From Actinomycetes bacterium (GTDB lineage: Bacteria; Actinomycetota; Acidimicrobiia; Acidimicrobiales; Acidimicrobiaceae), in assembly GCA_021805205.1 (NCBI GenBank), contig JAJZFV010000043.1, forward strand, positions 186,001 through 250,000: a stretch of 64,000 nucleotides of DNA, written 5' to 3'. How positions within the stretch are numbered: the stretch's first letter is position 1; every line of letters starts with the position of its first letter. This document shows, piece after piece, positions 34,531-43,252 of the stretch. The notes beneath the pieces are model-generated. The model had not been told where the DNA came from, did no database searches, and saw only the letters and a list, made by a program, of their open reading frames with translations. Position numbers and translations under genes: made by a program.

Positions 34531-36501
34531 CTAAGCTTTTCCTAGGGTTTTCTTGACTCGCATTGCTATATTTTCACTACTGAATCCGAAGTGGGCTTGA
34601 ACCTCTGGTCCCTTGCCCGAAGCACCAAAGCTTCGCATCGCGATGATATTTTCGTCGGAGGCGACGGCCTCCCATCCGCTTGGAACACCGGCTTCAACGA
34701 CCATCGTTGCAGCGCCATTGGTAAGTTCATCGAGGTTGGAACGATATCGATCCAAGAATCTCTCCCTCCAAAGGACTGATATCACTTTGACCGAGATGCC
34801 CTCTCCCTCAAGGGACTTAGCAGCGTCAACACACATAGCCACTTCGGAGCCGGTCGAAAAGATTACGATGTCGGCGCTATCGGCGCCGTATACGACGTGA
34901 CAACCATCGCGATTTACCCACTCGGTTCCGTCCTTTGGAGTAATCAAAGGAAGATTCTGTCGAGAAAAGATAAGGGCCGATGGGAAGTGTCGCTCCGCCA
35001 AAGCAACCGACCATGCTGCAGCGACTTCATTCGCATCAGCGGGCCTCATAACCCTTACGTTCGGCATTACGCGGAGGGCGGCTAGGTGTTCAATCGGCTG
35101 GTGAGTTGGTCCATCTTCACCGACAGCGATCGAGTCGTGAGTAAAGACGTAATTTACGCCTAGGTTCATGATCGCCGAGAGGCGCACTGCTGGCCTTACA
35201 TAGTCAGAGAAGACCAAGAAGGTCGAGCCGTAGACCTTGAAACCACCATGTAGCGCCATTCCATTCAAGCAGGCACCCATGGCGTGCTCACGGATTCCGA
35301 AGTTGATCTCGCGCCCAAGATAGTTAGATGGATCAACGAAGTCGAAGCCCAAATTGGTCCCAGTCGACTCGGCCAGGTCAGCCGATCCCCCGACGAGTTC
35401 AGGGTGAACAAGAGAGAGCTGCTTTAAGGTCTCCTTAGACGAAACCCTACTAGCAACGGCTTTAGCTGGATCGAAGTCTGCGATCGCGTCATAGTATTCA
35501 TCTGCGGTGAACACTGTCGGATCGACTATTCCCTTAATTATCTCCGACTGGGAGTCATAGTTCTTTTGCCACGCAATCGCGGCCTCTTCACCTGCGGCCA
35601 CAGAAGCCTTGCAGGCCTGATAGATCTCTTCCGGAATCTCAAATGGTCCGTGATTCCAACCGTAGAACTCACGAGCGGCACTTGCTTCGGCCGCACCCAG
35701 GGGAGAGCCATGGACCGAGGACTTTCCTGCTTTATTCGGAGCACCGTAGCCAATGACGCTCTTGTATTCGATGATGGTAGGGGCGTTAGTGTTGGCTTTA
35801 GCCTGATTGAAGGCGCGCTCGATAGCGTTCAAATCCTCGTGGTCTTCGACGAGTAAGTAGTTCCAGCCGTATGCTTCGAAGCGCTTTCTCACGTCGTCGG
35901 TGCATGAAAGATGAGAGTCACCGGTGATTGTGATGTTATTGGAGTCAAATAGCACAATCAACTTATGGAGCTTTAGATGGCCTGCGAGCGATGCAGCTTC
36001 GTGGCTGATACCCTCCATCAGGTCGCCATCTGAAGCGAAGACGTAGGTATGGTGATCGATCAGACCGTTGGCGCCCGCCTGATCAACCCTCGCCGCCATC
36101 ATGGCCTCAGCTAGTGCCATTCCGACAGAAGTCGATATGCCTTGACCCAATGGACCAGTCGTCATCTCAACCCCGGTTGTATGGCCAAATTCGGGGTGGC
36201 CCGGGGTCTTCGATCCAAGTTGTCTAAAGCGCTTTAGCTCTTCAATCTCGAGGCCATAACCATAGAGATGAAGTAGCGAGTAGATAAGGGCTGAGCCGTG
36301 ACCGGCCGAGAGGATAAAACGATCTCGGTTGATCCAATGAGGCTTGGAGGGAGCATGGCGCATGATCTTAGAGAAGAGTACGTAGGCCGCTGGTGCCAAC
36401 CCCATCGGCAAGCCAGGATGGCCTGCATTAGCCGACTCAACCTGATCGATAGATAAAACTCTGATAGCACTTACGACTTGACTATCGATACTCTGACTCA
36501 T
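34531..36501 (-). CDS. tkt: Transketolase
   Basis: A 656-residue thiamine-diphosphate enzyme exchanging two-carbon units between sugar phosphates in the Calvin and pentose-phosphate pathways. It has GHPGLPMGLAPAAYVLF, the ThDP motif DGDLMEGISHEAASLAG ending in DSNN, THDSIAVGEDGPTHQPIEHLA (the classical transketolase signature) and FGIREHAMG with the catalytic Glu. Length is normal. It lies between rpe (33 bases upstream) and glpX (6 bases downstream), so it is part of the same operon. ATG 36501. Confidence 0.96.
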   Translation of the reverse strand: MSQSIDSQVVSAIRVLSIDQVESANAGHPGLPMGLAPAAYVLFSKIMRHAPSKPHWINRDRFILSAGHGSALIYSLLHLYGYGLEIEELKRFRQLGSKTPGHPEFGHTTGVEMTTGPLGQGISTSVGMALAEAMMAARVDQAGANGLIDHHTYVFASDGDLMEGISHEAASLAGHLKLHKLIVLFDSNNITITGDSHLSCTDDVRKRFEAYGWNYLLVEDHEDLNAIERAFNQAKANTNAPTIIEYKSVIGYGAPNKAGKSSVHGSPLGAAEASAAREFYGWNHGPFEIPEEIYQACKASVAAGEEAAIAWQKNYDSQSEIIKGIVDPTVFTADEYYDAIADFDPAKAVASRVSSKETLKQLSLVHPELVGGSADLAESTGTNLGFDFVDPSNYLGREINFGIREHAMGACLNGMALHGGFKVYGSTFLVFSDYVRPAVRLSAIMNLGVNYVFTHDSIAVGEDGPTHQPIEHLAALRVMPNVRVMRPADANEVAAAWSVALAERHFPSALIFSRQNLPLITPKDGTEWVNRDGCHVVYGADSADIVIFSTGSEVAMCVDAAKSLEGEGISVKVISVLWRERFLDRYRSNLDELTNGAATMVVEAGVPSGWEAVASDENIIAMRSFGASGKGPEVQAHFGFSSENIAMRVKKTLGKA

Positions 36502-36534
36502 TCACAGTGTCCCTTCATTGACCAAATACAACTT

Positions 36535-37215
36535 CTAAATATTTTCTAGCGCCAGCGATCGAAGTTCGCTCACCGCGCTCTTCAAACCCTCTGGATGGCG
36601 AAAGAGGCTCGAACCTGCCACCAGTGCACGAGCTCCAGCCTTTACCGCATGAACCACGGTCAAAGGGGAGATGCCTCCATCGACTTCCACCTCAACTAGA
36701 TGATCAGCGCTTTGCGCCAAATCCCTAGCACCTGCAATCTTGTTCGCCATCGTCGAAATGTAGGCCTGTCCCCCGAAACCGGGGTTTACGGTCATTATCA
36801 AGATCATGTCTACCAAGTCGATGACGTTCTCGATCATCTCAATGGGGGTAGACGGATTTAGAGCGACCGCAGCCTTTGCCCCAAGAGACTTGACCCTTCC
36901 CAGTGTACGGTGAAGATGCTTTGTACTCTCGGCGTGGATGATTAGTTGATTGCATCCAGCATTTACATAGTCAGCTAAGTACTGATCCGGGGCTTCGATC
37001 ATCAAGTGAGCCTCGTAGGGTAGATCGCTGTAGCGCCTGGTCGCCTTGATCACATCGGGGCCAAAGGTTAGATTGGGGACGAATACACCATCCATAACAT
37101 CCCACTGAATTCGATCGACACCAGCTAGCTCGAGGTCCCTAACTGCACTCCCAAGATTTGCAAAGTCTGCCGGAAGGACTGATGGAATAATTGAAATATC
37201 GTCGATGGCTGCCAT
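36535..37215 (-). CDS. rpe: Ribulose-phosphate 3-epimerase
   Basis: A 226-residue TIM-barrel epimerase interconverting ribulose-5- and xylulose-5-phosphate. It shows the start IIPSVLPADFANLG, IQWDVMDGVFVPNLTFGP with metal ligands, AHLMIEAPDQYL, ILIMTVNPGFGGQAYI and VEVDGGISP, all conserved. I start it at ATG 37215 (MAAIDDISIIPS); the frame extends to 37314 but the extra 33 residues (Arg- and Phe-rich) do not resemble the family. It is the first gene of the rpe-tkt-glpX-prk unit. Confidence 0.95.
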   Translation of the reverse strand: MAAIDDISIIPSVLPADFANLGSAVRDLELAGVDRIQWDVMDGVFVPNLTFGPDVIKATRRYSDLPYEAHLMIEAPDQYLADYVNAGCNQLIIHAESTKHLHRTLGRVKSLGAKAAVALNPSTPIEMIENVIDLVDMILIMTVNPGFGGQAYISTMANKIAGARDLAQSADHLVEVEVDGGISPLTVVHAVKAGARALVAGSSLFRHPEGLKSAVSELRSLALENI

Positions 37216-37564
37216 CTGACTGCTCACCAAACCCTTCGTACCTTTTAGTACACCACTTTTTTCGCAAAAAAATCGTATGCTTCGCCTCTTCGATACTAAG
37301 ATCGCGAAGTTCAACTGGTGTAGTTTTTATTGATCATTGTTGCTTTCCACATTATTTCAGCGACGATTTTCGACCAATCCCTCTTTAGAGGGATTCATCC
37401 ATCCTTCTTAGCCTCTTTTTAGGCTAAGGGTTGCCACACCATATTCACCCTTTCGAGGGAAGTGGCAAGGTCATGGCTGTAATATCGTTTCATCAGAGGT
37501 TCAGGCGGCCAAGCAGATAACGGTTCAAATGCGCCTCAAGGTACTATCAAGCGAGGAGGTCGAG
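37216..37564. promoter_or_regulatory. Divergent control region of the CBB operon, with three hairpins
   Basis: This gap must hold promoters for the rpe-tkt-glpX-prk operon and for the two-component genes. Three inverted repeats follow each other: 37376-37395 (eight pairs, loop TTTA), 37407-37428 (eight pairs, loop CTTTTT), and 37431-37437 with 37462-37468 (seven pairs) enclosing a small CCCT/AGGG hairpin. No known riboswitch or clear -35/-10 pair was recognised. Confidence 0.5.
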
Positions 37565-38236
37565 ATGGCGATTGATGGCGAGACTCTAGCGATCCGCCTC
37601 CTACTCGTCGACGACCAAGAGATCATCCTCGACGGCCTTACGTCGATGCTCCGTCGGTTTGAGGGACAGGTCCAAATAAGTGGCCGCGCCAAAGATGCGG
37701 AGGCGGCCCTCGAGTTTCTCGAGGACAACACTATCGATATTGTATTGAGCGATATTCGCCTAAGAAATGGTAGCGGCATAGATCTCTGCCGCGACGTAAC
37801 CACAAGGTATCCTGCTACCGCGGTAGTAATGCTCACGGTATACGACGACGAACAGTACCTCTATCAAGCTCTACGATCTGGAGCTAAGGGATTTCTTCTG
37901 AAACAGATCGGGGCCGCTGAATTGGTTGAACAGCTGATGAGGGTCCGCGACGGTGATATTGTAGTCGATCCCCACCTTGCGGGAAGAGTTGCTCTCTCTG
38001 CAGCTCGATTACACTCGGGGGAATTTTGGCCAGGAGCACACTTAGGACTCACTCAAAGAGAGTCGGAGGTACTAGACCTCGTCACCAAAGGCCACTCCAA
38101 TAAGGCGATAGCTGCAAAGCTCTACTTAGGGGAAGAGACGGTAAAGACTCACCTGAGTTCGATCTATCGCAAATTAGGAGTTCGCGATCGCACTTCAGCA
38201 GTTGCCCTCGCTATGCGAGAAGCCATCTTCCGTTAG
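37565..38236 (+). CDS. NarL/LuxR-family response regulator
   Basis: A 223-residue two-domain regulator. The receiver domain has LLLVDDQEIILDGL (acidic pocket), the phosphoacceptor Asp in IVLSDIRLRNGSG, VVMLTVYDDEQY and LLKQIG with the conserved Lys. The C-terminal LuxR-type helix-turn-helix is LTQRESEVLDLVTKGHSNKAIAAKL with VKTHLSSIYRKLGV. It is followed after 12 bases by its presumed histidine kinase. ATG 37565 is chosen because AGGAGG lies five bases upstream; the frame extends to 37529. Its target is unknown, though it diverges from the Calvin-cycle operon. Confidence 0.95.
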   Translation: MAIDGETLAIRLLLVDDQEIILDGLTSMLRRFEGQVQISGRAKDAEAALEFLEDNTIDIVLSDIRLRNGSGIDLCRDVTTRYPATAVVMLTVYDDEQYLYQALRSGAKGFLLKQIGAAELVEQLMRVRDGDIVVDPHLAGRVALSAARLHSGEFWPGAHLGLTQRESEVLDLVTKGHSNKAIAAKLYLGEETVKTHLSSIYRKLGVRDRTSAVALAMREAIFR

Positions 38237-38248
38237 AGCGATCTATTC

Positions 38249-39430
38249 ATGAAAAGGCAGGCAATGGAAAAAGAGTTTCACGAGGTAGACATACTTCGCC
38301 ACGTCATTGACGCTATCAGTAACGAAGCTGACATTGCAGCCCTCGCCGATAGGGTCGCCGAAGTCGTAATAGCCTCTGTTGAAGCGGACGTCTGCTTCGT
38401 CCACCTGTTAAGGGAGGAGGGGCGCTACATCGAATTGATTGGGGCGACAAAGCCCTACTCTTCTGAGCGTGGAAGGGTAAAACTAGCCCTAGGCGACGGA
38501 ATAAGCGGTTGGGTTGCACAAGCTAAAGTTCCACTCGTTGTACCAAATAAGTGGGAGGACTCGAGGTATCGCTACCTTCCAGAGCTAGGCGGAGAGAATT
38601 ACAAGTTTTTGATCTCGGTGCCGATGCTAAGTCGCGATGCAAGCGTTATTGGAGTCCTAAACGTTCACTGGACAAATGATCCTAGCAACGTCGACCAAGT
38701 CCTCGAAGACCTTGTATACGTAGCCAATATCATCGCTCCGCGGCTCGAGAGTGCAGCCATCTTGGATCGCTTGAAACAAAGAGAGGCACAACTTGAGCGC
38801 TTCGCAGCCGTTACTATCGACGGAATCGAGGCTGAACGAAAGCGAATCGCAAACGATATCCACGACGGCGTTGGCCAGTTGCTTCACTCAACGCTCTATC
38901 GTCTCGATGCTGCGCGTTATTCAAAAGATATGAGTGAGAGCTTGGTAGAGCTCGACCAAGCAAAGGCGCTCGTTGAGGCGGCAATAGTCGAGACCAAAAA
39001 TACAATTCGTCGACTTCGACCAGAGGTCCTCGACGATCTTGGATTGATCGCCGCATTGAAATCGCTAGCGGCTTCGATTATCTCGCCGCACATAGATGTC
39101 AACCTTCCAACCAGCTACGAGATAGAACTACCTTCGACCGTAGAGACATCGATCTACCGCATTGCACAAGAGGCGCTTTCCAATGTTCAGCGCCACTCAA
39201 ACTCTCAATTTGCAACTTTAAATCTATCGATCTCAAGCGATCCAATCGAGATCGTCGTAACTATCACCGATGATGGCACCGGATTTGATGAGGACGAGAT
39301 CACTAAGGGCTTTGGTCTCGATGGGATGCGAGAGCGGGCCGAACTAATTGACGCATCCTTCGAGATCTATTCACGGAAGAACCACGGAACCCGCATAACC
39401 CTTAAAGTTCCGATTTCATCACCGATCTAA
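38249..39430 (+). CDS. GAF-domain sensor histidine kinase (NarX/DegS-like)
   Basis: A 393-residue, apparently cytosolic kinase without membrane segments. Residues about 20-170 form a GAF domain (ADVCFVHLLREEGRYIELIGA, GISGWVAQAKVPLVV, then VPMLSRDASVIGVLNV). The dimerisation/phosphoacceptor box ERKRIANDIHDGVGQLLH is HisKA_3 type with the phospho-His in NDIHDG. The ATPase part has IAQEALSNVQRHS, ITDDGTGFDED and GFGLDGMRERAEL. It likely senses a small intracellular ligand or redox state through GAF and phosphorylates the adjoining regulator. Confidence 0.93.
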   Translation: MKRQAMEKEFHEVDILRHVIDAISNEADIAALADRVAEVVIASVEADVCFVHLLREEGRYIELIGATKPYSSERGRVKLALGDGISGWVAQAKVPLVVPNKWEDSRYRYLPELGGENYKFLISVPMLSRDASVIGVLNVHWTNDPSNVDQVLEDLVYVANIIAPRLESAAILDRLKQREAQLERFAAVTIDGIEAERKRIANDIHDGVGQLLHSTLYRLDAARYSKDMSESLVELDQAKALVEAAIVETKNTIRRLRPEVLDDLGLIAALKSLAASIISPHIDVNLPTSYEIELPSTVETSIYRIAQEALSNVQRHSNSQFATLNLSISSDPIEIVVTITDDGTGFDEDEITKGFGLDGMRERAELIDASFEIYSRKNHGTRITLKVPISSPI

Positions 39431-39639
39431 TCGAAGGCTTGCGCCGACCGGGTCATTCACCTCCTAGAGTTCCTTAGGCTTAGTAACGATCGAAGGGCTT
39501 GACAGCGGTCAACTGATGGCGATCGATAAACCTCTAACTCGCTGCTCTTCCCAAGAATATCGATCAAAGCGAGACACTAAGTGTGTGCTAGCATCGCTCA
39601 TATACACAGTTAGTCTTTGAAGATACAGGAGTTTTCCAA

Positions 39640-40461
39640 ATAGAAACTTCACAACTCCAGCAAGGAGCTACGATCGACGCCCACCTCGGCCTTGGAGCAA
39701 CTGCTGTTCATTACGGAGAATTATCTTTCAAGGATATCGTTTCGGAATTTCCAACGATCGTCGTTGTGCGTCAGGGGATAAAACGGGTAGCGCGCGACAA
39801 TATGCGCCTTAGCATCGAAGCAGGACAAGCCGTAATGGTACCTTCTGGACAGGCATTCGACCTTGTAGATACTCCAATCGACGGGCGATTCGTCGCCACG
39901 ATGCTAGTTCCCTCGCCCCGGATTATCGATGAGGTCGCAACTCAATTTCCAGAAGCCCAAGAGGTAAGAAGCGCCACTCCTATACGCTTTGTCGAACCAG
40001 AGCTACTTCAAGCCTTCGATCGCGCCTTTGAAGCGGTAACAGACCCTAACCACCTACCAAAAGGAGTAGTTGAAAATCGCGAACAAGAGGTACTTGTCTG
40101 GCTCGCTCACAAAGGTTTTAGATTCAGCGGAGATGGAAAACTGGACCTAGCTCAAAAACTAAGAAGGATCGTTCTACAGGATCTAGGGCGAGACTGGAAG
40201 GCGACCGAAGTAGCTGAAATGGTTTCAATGAGCGAGGCGACTCTTAGGCGTCGCCTCCGGGATCAGGGGATATCCTTTCAGCAGCTCCTGATAGATGTCA
40301 GGATGACGCGCGCACTCGCGCTGCTACAAACGACCGATCTATCGGTGGGAGTGATCGCCCTTGACGTTGGATATGACTCACCCTCTCGCTTTACCGCGCG
40401 ATTCAAACAGCGCTTTGCACTCGCTCCATCTGCGATAAGGGCAAAGGGCAAAGATCACTAA
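39640..40461 (+). CDS. AraC-family transcriptional regulator, inferred ATA start
   Basis: The C-terminal 100 residues hold two helix-turn-helix motifs (WKATEVAEMVSMSEATLRRRL and VGVIALDVGYDSPSRFTARF followed by FALAPSAIR). Upstream is a cupin-like sensing domain. GTG 39766 is the first conventional start but has no ribosome site and would cut into the cupin domain, while the same frame stays open with coding character back to an in-frame TAG near 39586. The only well-placed ribosome site is AGGAG 39627-39631, eight bases before ATA 39640. That start gives 273 residues, a usual length for the family. ATA is a rare but accepted bacterial start. The gene it controls is unknown. Confidence 0.8.
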   Translation: METSQLQQGATIDAHLGLGATAVHYGELSFKDIVSEFPTIVVVRQGIKRVARDNMRLSIEAGQAVMVPSGQAFDLVDTPIDGRFVATMLVPSPRIIDEVATQFPEAQEVRSATPIRFVEPELLQAFDRAFEAVTDPNHLPKGVVENREQEVLVWLAHKGFRFSGDGKLDLAQKLRRIVLQDLGRDWKATEVAEMVSMSEATLRRRLRDQGISFQQLLIDVRMTRALALLQTTDLSVGVIALDVGYDSPSRFTARFKQRFALAPSAIRAKGKDH

Positions 40462-40558
40462 ATCTGAAAAGCGCGGTGGGGCATCACTTCTCTAGAATTC
40501 ATGTGGACCACAGAGCCGACAAAGCGGCTAAGGTGCGACTTAGATCGACTCAAAGAAA

Positions 40559-40589
40559 GAACGAGGACAGTCGAATACCGTCCTCGTTC
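40559..40589. terminator. Probable intrinsic terminator after the AraC gene
   Basis: Arms 40559-40568 and 40580-40589 pair over ten bases with an 11-base loop, about 100 bases after the AraC stop and between converging genes. The tail AAAATAACTT is only mildly T-rich on the plus strand; a TTTT would follow on neither strand strongly. Confidence 0.55.
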
Positions 40590-40711
40590 AAAATAACTTC
40601 GTTGAAATTACCATTTGGAAAGAGTGGTTATTCCAATTGGTCGATTGCGAACCTTCAATTAGCCAACCGCAATTGCGGTAAACCAGCTCATAAAAGAGTT
40701 AATTTGAGGGT

Positions 40712-41122
40712 TTAACTCTGTGCTACGAGGGCAAAGTTGTTCAAACCCCAGTGCTCAGAGAGTTTTCCTTCTTTCACCGTCAAAATATCAATAACTTGAA
40801 TCGCAATCGGCTTATTTGTAGCGGGGATTCCCAATAGGTCATTGGCAAAGGTACCGTGAAATACCTTGCGAGTAGTCACCCTTTCGCCCTCAGCAATCTG
40901 ATCTTGAATCTCCACGCTGATATCAGGAATAGCCTTTCGCAGGAGATCGAAGACAAAAAATTCTAGCGCATCCGCACCTGCACCTTCTGGTGGCGCAGAA
41001 TGGTCAACAAAGTCGGAGGCCACTATCTCGGCAAAAGCTTCACGGTTTCCATTGGTGATCAATTCGCTATTGAATCTGCGTACTACCTCTTTATTAGCTT
41101 CAAGTTGACTTTCAGTCATCAT
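40712..41122 (-). CDS. SnoaL-like ester cyclase / NTF2-fold protein
   Basis: A 136-residue single-domain protein. The pattern ANKEVVRRFNSELITNGNREAFAEIVASDFVDHSAPPEG, the central FDLLRKAIPDISVEIQDQIAEGERVTTR and the end VKEGKLSEHWGLNNF are typical of the SnoaL polyketide-cyclase family, quoted here in parts: EIVASDFVDHS, EGERVTTR, EGKLSEHW. Members range from true cyclases to small-molecule binding or isomerase proteins, and no polyketide genes are near. ATG-type start with AAAGGTAGTTATG upstream at 41122. It converges on the AraC gene, which may or may not regulate it. Confidence 0.85.
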   Translation of the reverse strand: MMTESQLEANKEVVRRFNSELITNGNREAFAEIVASDFVDHSAPPEGAGADALEFFVFDLLRKAIPDISVEIQDQIAEGERVTTRKVFHGTFANDLLGIPATNKPIAIQVIDILTVKEGKLSEHWGLNNFALVAQS

Positions 41123-41587
41123 AACTACCTTTCAATTGAGTAATCATCGATACAACTAAAAGGTAGTTTGCAGTAAAGTACGACTTTGATCCGGGTTGTT
41201 CAATAATCGTGCCGATACGATCAAGGTGAATCAGTTTGAAAGTTTTTCGAAGGCGATGCAAAGATTATTTTGAATTTGCAAAGGTTCCACAGGGAGTTGA
41301 CATTACCTGCGGGAGGGGTATGTCAAGGGCCAGAGCGCCGAAAGGTACGTTTGAGCGAGCTCGAGATATTGTGATGTTAACCGAGCTCAAATGAAATAGC
41401 GAAGTCCGCAACAAGTGCCCCGACTACTTCAGTACCGGATTTATAGTGCCAGGGATAATCAAGTAAGCAAGTAGCTACCGGGGCCGTAGATAACGACTTT
41501 TTAGCCCCGGCTATAAGAGTTCCGCAGTTCAAACATTGCAAGACTCAAAGCGATGAAATGAACACCAAGTATTCACATAAGAAGGAT
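41123..41587. other. Intergenic stretch with a TTGACA promoter-like/inverted-repeat element
   Basis: No coding frame is seen. At 41297-41303 and 41320-41326 the arms TTGACAT and ATGTCAA frame a TACCTGCGGGAGGGGTA core that vaguely resembles copper-sensor CsoR operators. A consensus -35 TTGACA is present on the plus strand but the -10 (TATGTC) is poor and no plus-strand gene follows. Near 41478-41515, CCGGGGC/GCCCCGG form a weak hairpin. Confidence 0.4.
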
Positions 41588-43252
41588 CTACTTCCCTAAC
41601 TCTCGCCTCAACTGGTCAAGTCCGATAAATCCAAGCTCAAAGCCCCTTTGGTGAAACTTTGGTAGCGAAAAGTCACTACCTTGTGCCCTCTTAGCCATCT
41701 CGCGGGTCTCTAGCCAAACTCGCTCGCCAATCTTATAGCTCGTAGCTTGAGCCGGCCATCCAAGATAGCGATCGATCTCGCTTTCAGCAAACGCACGCTC
41801 TCTGCCGCTCGTAGAGTGCAGCAGATTTATTGCATCCTCGATCGTCCATGGACCAGCCTTTAGAAAACGATGGCCAGTTGGAATGGTAAATTCATGATGA
41901 AGGCCGATATCTATCACAATTCGAGCGGCCCTCATTGCTTGGGCACTTAGCATTCCGAGTCGATAGACAGGATCACCAAGATAGCCCAACTCATCCATCA
42001 ATCTTTCGGCATAAAGTGCCCACCCCTCGATGTGGCCAGAGATGGACCCGAGCAGCCTGCTGAAGGAGTTGAGCCCTTCTCCCATAAAGGTGATGTAGCC
42101 GATCTGTAGGTGATGACCGGGGACGCCCTCGTGATAGGCGGTGGAAACTTCGGTCCACAGAGGAAAGCGGTTACGACCTAGAGTCGGGTACCAAGTGCGA
42201 CCGGGGCGAGAGAGGTCGGAGCTCGGTCCGGTGTAGTACATTGCTGCGGCACCTCCAGGCGGCGCAATCATCGCCTCTACCCGCTGAATCGGTGTCGGAA
42301 TATTGAAGTGGAGACCATGTAGATCGGCGATTGTCTGATCTATCAGCTCCTGATTCCATCGTCGAAAATTATCCTCACCCTCTATCACATAGCCCGATCG
42401 TTCATCGAGGGCAGATAGTGCCTCTTCAAAGGTGGCGTTCGGATAGAGCTGGCGTGCAATAGAAACCATCTCTTCATCGATTCGATTGACCTCGCTCCAA
42501 CCCCATTCGTAGGTTTCTCTTGGATCTACTTCGATTCCGTTAAAACGCCTGCACTCTTGAGACCACCTTTCGGATCCAATTTCATCTCGGGCGCTTGACC
42601 TTTGGGCATATGTATTGAGATACTGAGACAATTCGATATAGGCCTGAGACGCGGCCTCGGCTCCTCTCGCAAGGTCGCCCTCAAGGTGCGAATCGCAACC
42701 TTTGTATCCATCGATGAGGGACTTAAAGAAGTTCTGACCCCCGCTACCTCCATATGCAAGTGCTTGCTTTGCGACCGCAATTGCTTGCCGTGGTGCCGCA
42801 GCTATGCCACGTCGAAGACCCTCTTCGAGGCTTTCCTTGTAACTACTAAGGGCAGCTGGCAGTCTGTTGAGGCGACTTGCGATATCTCGATAAGCAGCGT
42901 CGTCTTCCTTGTTCATAAGGTCAAAGGTTTGCCGAATGGACTGCGGCGGACTCGCTATCACGTTCAGGTCCCTTAAATGCTCTCCAGAGTCATAACGGTC
43001 GACCATCAACTGGAGCCGCTCAACCATCGACTCTTTGCCGATGCGGTCTTTGTCGGATCCTATTGAAACGTTGGCTAGTTGGGACAGCGTTGTTTTAGCT
43101 AGATCAAGTAACGCTGCAGCTCCATCTGGGGAGTAATCTCCGAACCGATCGTTGGCGCCTTGAAGACCCAAATAGGTTGACTCTATCGGGTCAAGGTCCA
43201 CAAGGTTCTTGAGGTAGCGGTCCGCTACTACGTCAACCGACAACTGCTCCAC
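41588..43252 (-). CDS. DUF885-family metallopeptidase-like protein
   Basis: A 554-residue soluble protein of the DUF885 family. The conserved AYHEGVPGHHLQIG is the metal-binding motif (HExxxHH type) that resembles HExxH peptidases, and IEGWALYAERLMDELGY is the second conserved region with a likely third ligand Glu. It is probably a peptidase, but substrates of the family are mostly unknown. No secretion signal. GTG 43252, preceded by AGGAG five bases upstream, is chosen; the frame reaches GTG 43282. It is a single gene flanked by gene-poor DNA on both sides. Confidence 0.88.
   Translation of the reverse strand: MEQLSVDVVADRYLKNLVDLDPIESTYLGLQGANDRFGDYSPDGAAALLDLAKTTLSQLANVSIGSDKDRIGKESMVERLQLMVDRYDSGEHLRDLNVIASPPQSIRQTFDLMNKEDDAAYRDIASRLNRLPAALSSYKESLEEGLRRGIAAAPRQAIAVAKQALAYGGSGGQNFFKSLIDGYKGCDSHLEGDLARGAEAASQAYIELSQYLNTYAQRSSARDEIGSERWSQECRRFNGIEVDPRETYEWGWSEVNRIDEEMVSIARQLYPNATFEEALSALDERSGYVIEGEDNFRRWNQELIDQTIADLHGLHFNIPTPIQRVEAMIAPPGGAAAMYYTGPSSDLSRPGRTWYPTLGRNRFPLWTEVSTAYHEGVPGHHLQIGYITFMGEGLNSFSRLLGSISGHIEGWALYAERLMDELGYLGDPVYRLGMLSAQAMRAARIVIDIGLHHEFTIPTGHRFLKAGPWTIEDAINLLHSTSGRERAFAESEIDRYLGWPAQATSYKIGERVWLETREMAKRAQGSDFSLPKFHQRGFELGFIGLDQLRRELGK

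Noticed and set aside
37216-37314. N-terminal extension of rpe
   Set aside because: The 33 extra residues have no epimerase similarity and ATG 37215 gives the normal start.
40666-40679. Palindrome ACCGCAATTGCGGT as an operator
   Set aside because: A perfect 14-base palindrome, but it lies at converging gene ends, away from any start, so no target can be named.
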